DNA from: Methylobacterium brachiatum
Lineage (GTDB): Bacteria; Pseudomonadota; Alphaproteobacteria; Rhizobiales; Beijerinckiaceae
Assembly: GCF_020523825.1 (NCBI RefSeq)
Contig: NZ_JAJALK010000005.1
Span: 186,001 to 250,000 of the forward strand
Direction: 5' to 3'
Length of the DNA stretch: 64,000 bases
The notes beneath the pieces are model-generated. The model did no database searches, had not been told where the DNA came from, and was given only the letters and a program-made list of their open reading frames with translations. The position numbers and the translations under genes are program-made. Position 1 is the stretch's first letter, and each line of letters opens with the position of its first letter. Below, piece after piece: positions 9,561-18,131 of this stretch.

Positions 9561-10808
9561 TCAGGATCGGGGCATCGATCGCCCGGCGGCAGGACTCGGG
9601 AGGGTCGCGATGGCGGCGATCGCCGCCAGGCAGGCCCCGAGCATCACGGCGGCCATCGACAGGGCGGAGCGGCCGTCGAAAATCCGCGCCACGCCATCGC
9701 TGGCGAGGGCGCCGACCAGCATCTGCAGGCAGATCGCCACGCCGCTGGCCGCGCCGGCGGCCTCGGGCATCGGCTCCGTGGCCCCGTGCAGCGCGTTGGG
9801 CGAGATCAGGCCGAAGGCCAGCGCCGTGCCGACCATGGCGACGACCACCGGGACCGGCGAGGGACGTCCGGCCAAGGCCGCGCCCATCAGGATCGCCGCG
9901 ACGGCGGTCGCCAGGGCGAGACCCGCTCCGATCGCCTGACGGGGCCGCCCGCCGCGCGCGACGAGGCGGGCGTTCAGGAACGCGCCGGCCATGACGGACA
10001 GCGAACTCGCGCCGAAGACGATGCCGTAGGTCTGCGGGCTGACGCCGAAGGCGTCGATGAAGACCAGCGCGGAGCCAGTGATGTAGGCGAAGACCGCCCC
10101 GGCCGAAGCGGCGTTGCACAGGGCGTTGCCGCGGAAGACCGGGTCCGCGAGGATGCGCGCGTAGCCCTGCAGCACCGCGCGCGCATTCAGGCCGGGCGAT
10201 GGCGTGAGCCGCGCGGTCTCGTCGACATGCCGGACGGCCACGAGAGCCGCGAGGGATGCGGCGATCGGCGCCGCGTGGATCAGGCGCCAGCCGCCGAGAC
10301 CCATCAGCGCCGCCCCGACCGTCGGGGCGATCATCGGCACCACGTTGATCACGAGGACGACGAACGACATCCGGGCGCGCGCGGTCTCGCCCTCGGAGAC
10401 GTCGCGCACGATCGCCATGGCAGCGAGGCCCGGCCCCGCCGCACCGAATCCCTGCACGGCCCGGCCCAGCAGCAATTGCGGCAGCGTCTGCGCGGCGAGG
10501 CAACCGAGGCTGCCGCCGATCAGGAGGAGGCAGCCGCCGATGATGGTGGGCCGGCGGCCGAGCCGGTCCGAGAGCGGCCCGTAGACCAGCAGGGCGATTC
10601 CGAGGCTCAGCAGGTAGATCCCCATGGTCGAGCCGATGGCGGAGGACGGGACCCGCAGGGCGGCGGCCGTGTCCGGCAGGCTCGGCAGGATCATGTCGAT
10701 GCCGAAGGTCGGGAGCGCCGCCAGCAGCCCGATCAGGGCCGAGAACGCGGCGGTGCCCGGCCGGAGGCGTCCGCGCGGCCGGATCCACCCGTTGGCGAGC
10801 GGGATCAC
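9561..10808 (-). CDS. MFS multidrug efflux transporter, Bcr/CflA type
   Basis: Inner-membrane proton-driven exporter of about 415 aa with twelve predicted hydrophobic segments. The drug:H+ antiporter signature is visible: LLVYGPLSDRLGRRPTIIGG between TM2 and TM3 and LLLGRAVQGFGAAGP in TM4, with TFGIDMILPSLPD in TM1 as in Bcr/CflA pumps. The start is GTG 10808, which overlaps the upstream glycosyltransferase stop as GTGA, implying translational coupling. Its place after a glycosyltransferase and before a hydrolase suggests export of a glycosylated product, or self-resistance; this is inferred from context only. Confidence 0.85.
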   Translation of the reverse strand: MIPLANGWIRPRGRLRPGTAAFSALIGLLAALPTFGIDMILPSLPDTAAALRVPSSAIGSTMGIYLLSLGIALLVYGPLSDRLGRRPTIIGGCLLLIGGSLGCLAAQTLPQLLLGRAVQGFGAAGPGLAAMAIVRDVSEGETARARMSFVVLVINVVPMIAPTVGAALMGLGGWRLIHAAPIAASLAALVAVRHVDETARLTPSPGLNARAVLQGYARILADPVFRGNALCNAASAGAVFAYITGSALVFIDAFGVSPQTYGIVFGASSLSVMAGAFLNARLVARGGRPRQAIGAGLALATAVAAILMGAALAGRPSPVPVVVAMVGTALAFGLISPNALHGATEPMPEAAGAASGVAICLQMLVGALASDGVARIFDGRSALSMAAVMLGACLAAIAAIATLPSPAAGRSMPRS

Positions 10809-12073
10809 GCCCAACGCCGGTCTGCCGAATCCGCCCTGGTTTTCCGGGCCGCGACCATCGCGTCGATCTCGCGGACGAGACCGGCCGCATCGAGATCCGC
10901 CCGGACGGCCGCGCCGAGGGTGCCGGCCGCGACGCGAAACTGCGGCTCGGTGAGCAGCCGGCGCATCGCCGCCGCGATCTCGGCCTCCGGCGCGTCGGGG
11001 GCCAGGCGCAGGCCGGCGCCCCGCGCGCCGACCCGGGCGGCGTTGTCGGTCTGGTCGCGGGCCATCGGCATGACCAGCAGCGGCACGCCGTGCAGCAGCG
11101 CGCGGGACACGGTGCCGTGCCCGCCCTGGCTGACCACCAGGGCCGCCTCCTCCATCAGGGCTTCGTGGGAGGCCGCCGTCACGACGCGGACATTGGCGGG
11201 CATCGCCAGGTCTTCCGGCCGGACATGGGGCCCGGTGGTCACCAGCGCCTCGGCATCGACCGTCCCGACGGCGCGCACGATCCGCTGCAGGAGCTCGGTC
11301 TGGTTCTGGGCGCCGGTGCTGCCGGCGACGAGGATGCGCGGCCGGCTGGTGCCGGGCCAGGCCGACGGGCCGCCCCGCGTCCAGCCCGGCTCGTCGAGCA
11401 GCGGGCCGATATACCGGTAATTCCCCGGGAGCGTCGCTGCGTCGAAGTCGAAGGCCCGGCTGATCGCCAGGAGGACGCGGTCGGCCCGGTCGAAATAATC
11501 GAACGCGCTCGCGACCGGCGGCAATCCCAGGCCGCGCCGCGTGGCGTTGAGGGCGGTGCGGCCCTTCTCCATGGCCGTCGTGATCGCCTCGGTGGCCGCC
11601 GCCATCGCGGCGCGCTCCGCGGCGGTCCGCGGGGGCGTGAGGCCGCTGGCGGCGGGCGGCATGCCGGGCAGCGGGCGGATGCTGATATGCGGCGACAGGA
11701 TCGCGTGCGGCAGGTCCGCCGCCTCGGCCGCCAGCGCGCAGCCCAGCAGCAGGTCGAGGCTCAGGACGGCGTCGGTCGGAACGCGCCGGATCTCGTCGAG
11801 CGTGTCGGCTGCGTAGGCGCCGGCCGGCACGAACAGCGTCTTGCGGAACCAGTCGGCGAGGTCGGAGAAATCGGCGGGGTCCGCATCGGTGCCGACGGGG
11901 GCCCGGCGCCATCCGATGAAGGGAAAGCCGGCCGCCTCGACCTCGCTGCGCATCACCGGATCGGCCATGATGCGCACGCGATGCCCCGCCCGGTGCAGCT
12001 GCCGTCCGGCCGTCAGCACGGGGCTGAGATTGCCCGTGGTTCCCCACGAGATACACAAGACGCTGAGCGACAT
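10805..12073 (-). CDS. UGT/MGT-family glycosyltransferase (second copy in cluster)
   Basis: 422-residue GT1-type glycosyltransferase. ATG 12073 is chosen because the family N-terminus begins there (SVLCISWGTTGNLSPVLTAG); the frame is open upstream to 12400 but that part looks non-coding. The C-terminal donor domain has RILVAGSTGAQNQTELLQ, AALVVSQGGHGTVSRAL (GGHG in place of the usual HGGxG) and LLVMPMARDQTDNA, the nucleotide-sugar site. It is only distantly like the 5394-6701 enzyme, so it probably adds a different sugar or uses another acceptor. It overlaps the efflux-pump gene by 4 bases. Confidence 0.85.
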   Translation of the reverse strand: MSLSVLCISWGTTGNLSPVLTAGRQLHRAGHRVRIMADPVMRSEVEAAGFPFIGWRRAPVGTDADPADFSDLADWFRKTLFVPAGAYAADTLDEIRRVPTDAVLSLDLLLGCALAAEAADLPHAILSPHISIRPLPGMPPAASGLTPPRTAAERAAMAAATEAITTAMEKGRTALNATRRGLGLPPVASAFDYFDRADRVLLAISRAFDFDAATLPGNYRYIGPLLDEPGWTRGGPSAWPGTSRPRILVAGSTGAQNQTELLQRIVRAVGTVDAEALVTTGPHVRPEDLAMPANVRVVTAASHEALMEEAALVVSQGGHGTVSRALLHGVPLLVMPMARDQTDNAARVGARGAGLRLAPDAPEAEIAAAMRRLLTEPQFRVAAGTLGAAVRADLDAAGLVREIDAMVAARKTRADSADRRWA

Positions 12074-12299
12074 CTGAAAGGCTTCCCAATAGGACTGCGC
12101 AGGAGCGCGCTGTTTCGGGATCGGTCGACGATTGGATTTGACATTCACGGCGCGAAATCGCGCGACGACGCGGAAGATCTGGAGCATCCGCACGCATTGC
12201 TTGGAAAAGCGGTCCGTTTCGACCGGATCGAAGCGCTGAAGTCCGTGGCGCGCGCCGCGAGGTCTTTGCCGAAGCGACGGATTTCCGGTCGGATCTGGT

Positions 12300-12599
12300 C
12301 TAGCGCCGCGCGTTGCTGTTGATGTCGCGCAGGAACGCGATGTAATCCGGATGGGTGTGATGGATACAGCCGCCATGGGCGAAGCTGACCACGAGGGCAT
12401 CCAGCAGCCACCGCCCGAAGACGAAGAGCGCGGGTCGGGCCGGTGCGATCGGGGGCGAGGCTATCGCGACGCGTCGCAGTCGAGGACCGCGGCGGCCGCA
12501 GGCGGGAAGATCTTCGCCACGAGGCAATCGATCGGGCACAATCTTGTTGAAGCGCCCCGGGTCTACGCCGCAGACATCTCGGATCAGAGCGTCGGTCAT
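12300..12599 (-). CDS. small hypothetical protein
   Basis: About 99 residues, without a recognisable family. The C-terminal half has a hydrophobic stretch FVFGRWLLDALVVSFAHGG followed by CIHHTHPDYIAFLRDI, a cysteine with clustered histidines. Codon use in the second half is typical of the genome. ATG 12599 has AAGGGG about 6 bases upstream; a GTG two codons earlier is an alternative. It begins 76 bases downstream of a GTTAC-N4-GTAAC repeat and may be the first gene of the accessory cluster. It could be a non-coding frame. Confidence 0.4.
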   Translation of the reverse strand: MTDALIRDVCGVDPGRFNKIVPDRLPRGEDLPACGRRGPRLRRVAIASPPIAPARPALFVFGRWLLDALVVSFAHGGCIHHTHPDYIAFLRDINSNARR

Positions 12600-12674
12600 A
12601 ATCACCCCTTCATCCAGAGAGGGTGACGATCATATTCGGCAGTTACATCGGCATGTCAGCCATCACGACTTCCG

Positions 12675-12688
12675 GTTACAACCGTAAC
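12675..12688. promoter_or_regulatory. inverted repeat GTTACAACCGTAAC, possible operator
   Basis: A perfect 5-base inverted repeat with 4-base spacer, 76 bases before the reverse-strand small ORF at 12300-12599. It resembles the site at 8159-8172 upstream of the P450 gene. The intergenic stretch 12600-12957 holds nothing else I can identify. Confidence 0.35.
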
Positions 12689-12957
12689 TGAGCTGCTTCT
12701 TGCCGGATCGAGACGGCGTTATTGAAGGTCATCGCCCGCGTTGTGCTGCCTCGCACAATGTGGTGGGCGCAATCCTTTTGGGGCCGTGATATCAACTCAG
12801 CGGTGCAGGGCCACACCCGGGCGCCCTCAGACGGGCGATCGGGCATGGGCTGGCGACGACGGTTCGATGACTCCCCGGGTGGCGGCGTCCCCGACACGGC
12901 GCCGCCATCCAGCCGCGGAGGTCGGGGCGGCGCTCTGCCGAGAAGCGTGAGGTGCCC

Positions 12958-13719
12958 ATGATCGAACCCAGTCTGGACAGGGGTCAGGGCCGGAGGCCGC
13001 GCCCCGGCAAGACCCGCATCCTGCTCATTGAGGACGATGCGGGCATGCAGCGCATCGTCTCGGATCATTTCGCCGACCACGACGTCGACGTGACGGCGGC
13101 GACCAACCGGGCCGAGGCGGAGCGGTGGCTCGCGGAGGGCGATTTCGACCTCGTGGTGCTCGATTTGCGCCTGGGCTCGGAGAACGGCCTCGACCTGCTG
13201 CGCGACCTGCGGACCCGGAGCGATCTGCCGGTGATCATCACGACCGGCCATCGCCGCGACGAGATCGATCGCGTGATCGGCCTCGAGCTCGGCGCCGACG
13301 ATTATCTCGTCAAACCCTACGGCCTGCGCGAGCTCCTGGCCCGCATCCGGGTCATCCTGCGCCGGGCCGAGGTGACGCCCGTTCCGCCGAAGGCGCAGGA
13401 TTCGCATCGCAGTCGCTTCGACGGCTGGGTGCTCGACCGACGGCGGCGGCGCCTGACCAACCCGGCCGGTGAGGGCGTCGCGCTGAGCAACGGCGAGTAC
13501 GCGCTGCTCGTGGCCTTCCTGGATGCGCCCCAGCGCCCCCTGAGCCGCGAGCACCTCCTGCAGGCCACGCGGGTCCACGAGGACGTGTTCGACCGCAGCA
13601 TCGACGTCCAGATCCTGCGCCTGCGCCGCAAGCTGGAGGTGGACCCGAGTGCGCCCCGCCTGATCGTCACCGAGCGCGGCGTGGGCTACGTCCTGACCAC
13701 GCCCGTCGAGAAGCTGTAG
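12958..13719 (+). CDS. OmpR/PhoB-family response regulator
   Basis: 253-residue two-component regulator. The receiver domain (about 20-135) has the acidic pair in LLIEDDAG, phospho-acceptor Asp about 69 in VVLDLRLGSENG, Thr in IITTGH and Lys in YLVKPYGLREL. The C-terminal winged helix (about 150-250) ends DRSIDVQILRLRRKLEVDP and TERGVGYVL. ATG 12958 (GAGG 6 bases upstream) is preferred to GTG 12952. It is the first gene of an operon with a di-heme peroxidase (2-base gap) and a VirA-like kinase, its likely cognate sensor. A paralogue at 22664-23392 lacks the Asp. Confidence 0.92.
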   Translation: MIEPSLDRGQGRRPRPGKTRILLIEDDAGMQRIVSDHFADHDVDVTAATNRAEAERWLAEGDFDLVVLDLRLGSENGLDLLRDLRTRSDLPVIITTGHRRDEIDRVIGLELGADDYLVKPYGLRELLARIRVILRRAEVTPVPPKAQDSHRSRFDGWVLDRRRRRLTNPAGEGVALSNGEYALLVAFLDAPQRPLSREHLLQATRVHEDVFDRSIDVQILRLRRKLEVDPSAPRLIVTERGVGYVLTTPVEKL

Positions 13720-13721
13720 CC

Positions 13722-14726
13722 GTGATCGGGCGCCCGGCACGGCCCCTCCTCGCGGCGCTGCTCGGCAGCGCCGTGGCCATCCTGGCGCCGGCCGCCCAGG
13801 AAGGGCCGGCCGGCAGTCCGGCGATCGCCGATGCCGTCGAGGCCTCGGCCGTCATCACGCCGGTCCCCAGCTCGCTGGGGGCCGACCCGGACCGCGTCGA
13901 TATCGGCCGGATGCTGTTCTCCGACACCCGGCTGTCGCGCCGGGGCGACCGCGCCTGCATCACCTGCCACGACATCCGGACCAACGGCGCAAGCGCGGTC
14001 CCGCGGAACGTCACCACCGACGGCACGCCGGTGCCGCGCAACACGCCCACGGTCTTCAACGCCGCCCTGAACTTCCGCCTGGGCTGGGCGGGCGATATCC
14101 CGACCCTCAAGGATCAGGCCGAGCTGGCGCTGACCCAGCCGGAATTCCTGGGCGGGTCGTGGCCCCGCATCCTCGACACGGTCCGCGCCGATCCGGCGCT
14201 CGCCGCCAGGTTTCGGTCCGCCTACGGCCGTGAGGCCGACCGCGAGGCCGTCGTCGACGCGATCAACAGCTTCGAGCGGCACCTGCTCACCCCGGACAGC
14301 CGGTTCGACCGGTGGCTGCGCGGCGATGCGCGGGCCATCACCGAAGCCGAGCAGCGGGGCTTCGCGCTCTTCCGCGGGATCGGCTGCTCGGCCTGCCATC
14401 AGGGCGTCAATGTCGGCGGCAATCTGTTCGAGAAGGTCGGGATCTTCGTCACGATCCCGAACAAGACCGCCGAGGTGCTGCGCGTCCCCAGCCTGCGCAA
14501 CGTCGCGGTCACGGCGCCCTATTTCGACGACGGCGGCATCGCCACGCTTCCGGAGGCCGTGCGGCTGATGGCCCGGGTCCAGCTCGGGCGGGAGCTGACC
14601 ACGACGCAGATCGCATCGATCGTCGCGTTCCTCGGCACCCTGACCGGATCCTACGAAGGTCACCCCGTGACCGTGCCCCCGGCGACGCCCCCCGGCCCGC
14701 CGCCGACCGACGACCATCGGCCATGA
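13722..14726 (+). CDS. di-heme cytochrome c peroxidase family protein
   Basis: 334-residue periplasmic c-type cytochrome with an N-terminal signal (PLLAALLGSAVAILAPAA) and two heme-binding motifs, CITCH (about residue 85) and CSACH (about 225). These are the high- and low-potential heme sites of the CcpA/MauG family, which reduces hydrogen peroxide or oxidises protein substrates. NTPTVFNAALNFRLGWAGD and LRVPSLRNVAVTAPYFDDG are family-typical. The start is GTG 13722, two bases after the regulator stop; the stop overlaps the kinase start as ATGA. The C-terminus is proline-rich. Co-transcription with a two-component system suggests redox or peroxide regulation, by inference. Confidence 0.9.
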   Translation: MIGRPARPLLAALLGSAVAILAPAAQEGPAGSPAIADAVEASAVITPVPSSLGADPDRVDIGRMLFSDTRLSRRGDRACITCHDIRTNGASAVPRNVTTDGTPVPRNTPTVFNAALNFRLGWAGDIPTLKDQAELALTQPEFLGGSWPRILDTVRADPALAARFRSAYGREADREAVVDAINSFERHLLTPDSRFDRWLRGDARAITEAEQRGFALFRGIGCSACHQGVNVGGNLFEKVGIFVTIPNKTAEVLRVPSLRNVAVTAPYFDDGGIATLPEAVRLMARVQLGRELTTTQIASIVAFLGTLTGSYEGHPVTVPPATPPGPPPTDDHRP

Positions 14727-17236
14727 GGTTGACCGCGCAGGCCGCCGTACTCGGTGCGCTGTTGGCCGCGCTGCTGACGTGGCTGCTGATCAACGGCAAT
14801 GGCGAGATGGAGGCGGCCTATGTGACGATGCAGCGGACCGTCGGCAGCCTCGCGCTGGCCGAATCGCGCCTCCAGCACGACGTGCTTCGGGCCCGCGCCG
14901 GGCATCTGCGCAACTACGATCCGATCGTCGCCCATCTGCGCAAGATGCAGGCGGCGGTGGCCGACCTGCGGGCCGCGAGCCGGCCGGACGACGCCGAAGT
15001 GCGGGCCCTCGCCGAGGTGGTGGACCGGGAGGCGCAGATGGTCGAGCGCTTCAAGACCGGCAACGCCCTGGTGCAGAACTCGGTCGCGTATTTCGACTCG
15101 CTGAGCGATCGCCTGTCCGAACCGGACGTCGATCCGCGGCTCGTGCAGGCCGTGGCCGCCCTGCAGATCCGCGTCTCGCAACTCGCGCGGGACGGGAGCG
15201 CGAAGCATCTCGAGGACATCCGCGCGCGGCTCGACGCCATGGCCGCGATGACCCTGCCGACGGACCAGGCCGCGGATGTCGCCGCCATCGTGCTCCACGG
15301 GCGCCAGCTCCTGGATCTGCTGCCCCAGGTCGGCGCCGCGACGCGCTCGCTTCCGGTCGCGTCGAGCGAGAAAGCCCGCCAAGCGCTGCTGGATGCCCGC
15401 CGGGAGCTGCACGCCGAGCGCCAGGCCCGCGCCGATGGTTTCCGCCTCGCGCTCTACGCCGCCGCCCTGGCGCTGCTCGCCCTCGCCGTGCGCGTGGGCC
15501 TGCTGATGCGGGCCGGCACCCTGATCCTGCGTCGGACGGTCGCCTTCCAGACCGTCGTGGCCCAGGCCGCCAACCGCTTCCTGGGGAGCCAGCCCGACGA
15601 GATCTCCGCCCACATCGTCGATGTCCTGGCCATGGTGGGCGGGGGCCTGAACACGGACCATTGCTATGTCCTGATGCTCGACGGCAGCGGCGCCGTGCAT
15701 CTGTGGAACCGGCCCGGCCTTGCGCAGCCCCGGGGCTGGCCGATGGCGCAACGCGCCCTGATCCCCGACATCACCGCCGCCTCGGACGATCTCATCTTCA
15801 TCGAGACCGCGGACGCGACCGGGCATCCGGCCTTGCGGCACGCCCTCGCCGAGCGCGGCATCGTCTCGTGGGCCTGCGCGCGGCTGCGCCGGGGCGAGCG
15901 CACCGTCGGCCTGCTGTGCTTCGAGCGCAGCACCTCCGATCTGCCGGGCTGGCTCCGGCAATCGTGCGGCCTGCTGCAGGTCGTCGCCGACAGCTTCGGC
16001 GCGGCGCTGGAGAGCCAGCAGGTCTGGGCGGAGCGCCGCGCGATCGAGGGGGAGCTGCGCCGGGCACAGCGGCTCGAGGCCATCGGCACCTTCGCCAGCG
16101 GTGTCGCGCACAACATCAACAACGTCCTCAACGTCATGCTCGGCCATGCCGAGATCGCGGCCGAGGCCTTGCCGGCGCATCCCGATCGGGCGGCGCGGCA
16201 GATCGAGATGCTGGTCCAGGCCGGCGGACGGGCGCACGAGATCGCCAGCCAGATTCTCGATTTCGGGCGGCGCGGCAGCGCGATGCAAGGCACCAGCGCC
16301 GTCGAGGCGGTCGTCGCCGAGACGATCGCCCAGATCCGCTCCTCGGCGGCCGACCCGACCGTGATCCGGTTCACCGGGACGGCCCAGGGGGCGATCGTCG
16401 GCGGCGAGCCGGCGCAGCTCCAGCAGGTGGTACACAACCTGATCCGCAACGCCGTGCAGGCGTCGAGCCCGGATCGAGCGGTCGAGATCCAGCTCGACCG
16501 GATCACCCTGGCGGAGCGGCAATCCCTCTCCCACGGGACGTTGCGCCCGGGCGATCATATCCGGATCCGGGTCAGCGATTCCGGCCGCGGCATGGACGAG
16601 GCGACGCTCGCGCGGATCTTCGAGCCGTTCTTCACCACCCGTCCGGCCGGAACCGGCCTCGGGCTCGCGACCGCGTTCGAATTCGTCCAGGAGCAGGACG
16701 GCGCCTTCAACGTGCGCAGCGTGCCCGGCGCGGGCAGCACGTTCGAGGTCTGGTTGCCGGTGATGACGCCGGCCATCAGCGACGCATCGCGCGCTTGCGG
16801 CGCCGTGATGATCCTGGGCCGGACGCGCGCCGCGGTCCAGGAGGACGAGGAGACCCTGGCGGCCCTGGGCTACGAACCGGTCGGATACGTCGACCCGGAG
16901 GCGGCCTTGTCCGCCCTGCGCACGGCGCCGGAGCGGTTCGATCTGCTGATCGTCGAGCACCCGCTGCTCGGCTTATCGGGCCTCACCTTTGCCCGCCGGG
17001 CCGCCCAGATCGCGAAATGGCCGATCGTGCTCTCGTTGTCGGCATCCGAGGCCGTGCAGCCGGAGATCCTCTCGGCCATTCCCGTCGTCGAGGTCGCCCG
17101 CCGGCCCTGGCGCTCCAACGCGCTCGCCTTGACCCTGCAGAGACATCTGGCCTCCGGCGCGAAGCTGGCCTCCGGCGCCAAGCTGACCTCCGGCCCCAAG
17201 ACCGCGCCGCCGCCGCGCACGCTCTCGAAGCGTTGA
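14723..17236 (+). CDS. VirA-like membrane hybrid histidine kinase with degenerate receiver
   Basis: 837-residue sensor kinase. A TM segment at the N-terminus and another at about 235-260 flank a periplasmic helical (DAHL-like) domain. A GAF-like domain follows (about 290-435), then HisKA with FASGVAHNINNVLNVMLGHA (His about 463), then HATPase with LIRNAVQAS, DSGRGMDEA and GTGLGLATAFEFV. The last 130 residues resemble a receiver, but the phospho-acceptor position is Glu (about 745, LLIVEHPLLGLSG) and the conserved Lys is lost, so it is probably not phosphorylated. The C-terminus has a short repeat (LASGAK, LASGAK, LTSGPK). ATG 14723 overlaps the peroxidase stop. The likely partner is the regulator at 12958. 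Confidence 0.88.
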   Translation: MRLTAQAAVLGALLAALLTWLLINGNGEMEAAYVTMQRTVGSLALAESRLQHDVLRARAGHLRNYDPIVAHLRKMQAAVADLRAASRPDDAEVRALAEVVDREAQMVERFKTGNALVQNSVAYFDSLSDRLSEPDVDPRLVQAVAALQIRVSQLARDGSAKHLEDIRARLDAMAAMTLPTDQAADVAAIVLHGRQLLDLLPQVGAATRSLPVASSEKARQALLDARRELHAERQARADGFRLALYAAALALLALAVRVGLLMRAGTLILRRTVAFQTVVAQAANRFLGSQPDEISAHIVDVLAMVGGGLNTDHCYVLMLDGSGAVHLWNRPGLAQPRGWPMAQRALIPDITAASDDLIFIETADATGHPALRHALAERGIVSWACARLRRGERTVGLLCFERSTSDLPGWLRQSCGLLQVVADSFGAALESQQVWAERRAIEGELRRAQRLEAIGTFASGVAHNINNVLNVMLGHAEIAAEALPAHPDRAARQIEMLVQAGGRAHEIASQILDFGRRGSAMQGTSAVEAVVAETIAQIRSSAADPTVIRFTGTAQGAIVGGEPAQLQQVVHNLIRNAVQASSPDRAVEIQLDRITLAERQSLSHGTLRPGDHIRIRVSDSGRGMDEATLARIFEPFFTTRPAGTGLGLATAFEFVQEQDGAFNVRSVPGAGSTFEVWLPVMTPAISDASRACGAVMILGRTRAAVQEDEETLAALGYEPVGYVDPEAALSALRTAPERFDLLIVEHPLLGLSGLTFARRAAQIAKWPIVLSLSASEAVQPEILSAIPVVEVARRPWRSNALALTLQRHLASGAKLASGAKLTSGPKTAPPPRTLSKR

Positions 17237-17524
17237 GGCGCGCGGCGCGAGCGCACCAGCTCCGGGGCTCCCGAAGCCGATCGGCCGCCTGAACGCCTTG
17301 CAGGCGACCGTCCGCCGGAGGCCTCGGCGCCACGAAACCGCGGGGACCATCCGCGGCCTGTTTCAGGCGTAACCGAGCCGGCGGTCGGTTGAAATGGCAC
17401 CGAAACCGCGCCTGGATATCGCGGTCACGGGCGGGCCGGGGCAACCGGGCCTGCATCCGCAAGACCCGGAACCGGCCCGGCCGAAACCGGCCGGCATGAT
17501 CCACCACGGCATGGTGTTACGCGC

Positions 17525-17926
17525 ATGAAACCCGTTGCTCCCCTGCTCTACGCCGCCGGCGTGTTCTCGGCGTCCGTCGCCTGCGCCGGGTCCCTGAAGG
17601 CGGAGCCGCTGCCGCTGTCCCACGGCAGTTACGTCCAGGCGGATCTGGCCTGCGAGGGTGCACCGCTTGCTGCCTTGAGGACCTATGACGGGCAGGGTCT
17701 GGGCGGCCCGCACGACAGCAAATGCGTCAGCAGGATCGTGGACGCGCACGGCAAGACGTACAGAATCGCGACCTCTTGCGCCGCCGCCGGGGACGGAAGC
17801 CCGGTCGCGCCCACCACCACCTCCGAGACGGTGTTCGTGCAGTCGCGCCGAAGCTTCAAGACCGCGGATGGGTCGGCTGGCGACCAAGGGGGCGTATCGT
17901 ATAAGCTCTGCCCCGGAAGCAAGTAA
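17525..17926 (+). CDS. secreted protein of unknown function
   Basis: 133 residues with an N-terminal signal peptide (VAPLLYAAGVFSASVACAG). The mature part has four cysteines (in LACEGAPLAA, DSKCVSRIVD, ATSCAAAG and KLCPGSK), consistent with disulfide bonds in the periplasm. ATG 17525 is the start. It stands alone, 288 bases after the kinase operon; that gap shows nothing recognisable. No family identified. Confidence 0.6.
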   Translation: MKPVAPLLYAAGVFSASVACAGSLKAEPLPLSHGSYVQADLACEGAPLAALRTYDGQGLGGPHDSKCVSRIVDAHGKTYRIATSCAAAGDGSPVAPTTTSETVFVQSRRSFKTADGSAGDQGGVSYKLCPGSK

Positions 17927-18131
17927 CGTCCAGCAGGGGCTTTGACTGGATTCCAGCCGCCGGGTTTCCAGGCAGAGAACGCGCCGAATATGTGGCGCCG
18001 CTCCAGCGCGTGCGCAGGCGGGCGATGCCGGCTCGCGTCCGGTGGACGGCGGTCCGTTCGATAGTCTGCGCCGTATCAGCGGCGTCGGATCGGGATATCC
18101 GGGACCCGGATGAGGTCAGGCGAAAGGTACC

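Noticed and set aside
9561..12197. A single 878-codon reverse frame spanning the efflux pump and glycosyltransferase
   Set aside because: The first 415 codons from the right are the wrong frame of the glycosyltransferase; the true pump starts at GTG 10808 with a 4-base overlap.
14660..16960. 766-codon reverse frame opposite the VirA-like kinase
   Set aside because: Antisense shadow caused by high GC content; no start signal and no recognisable domain.
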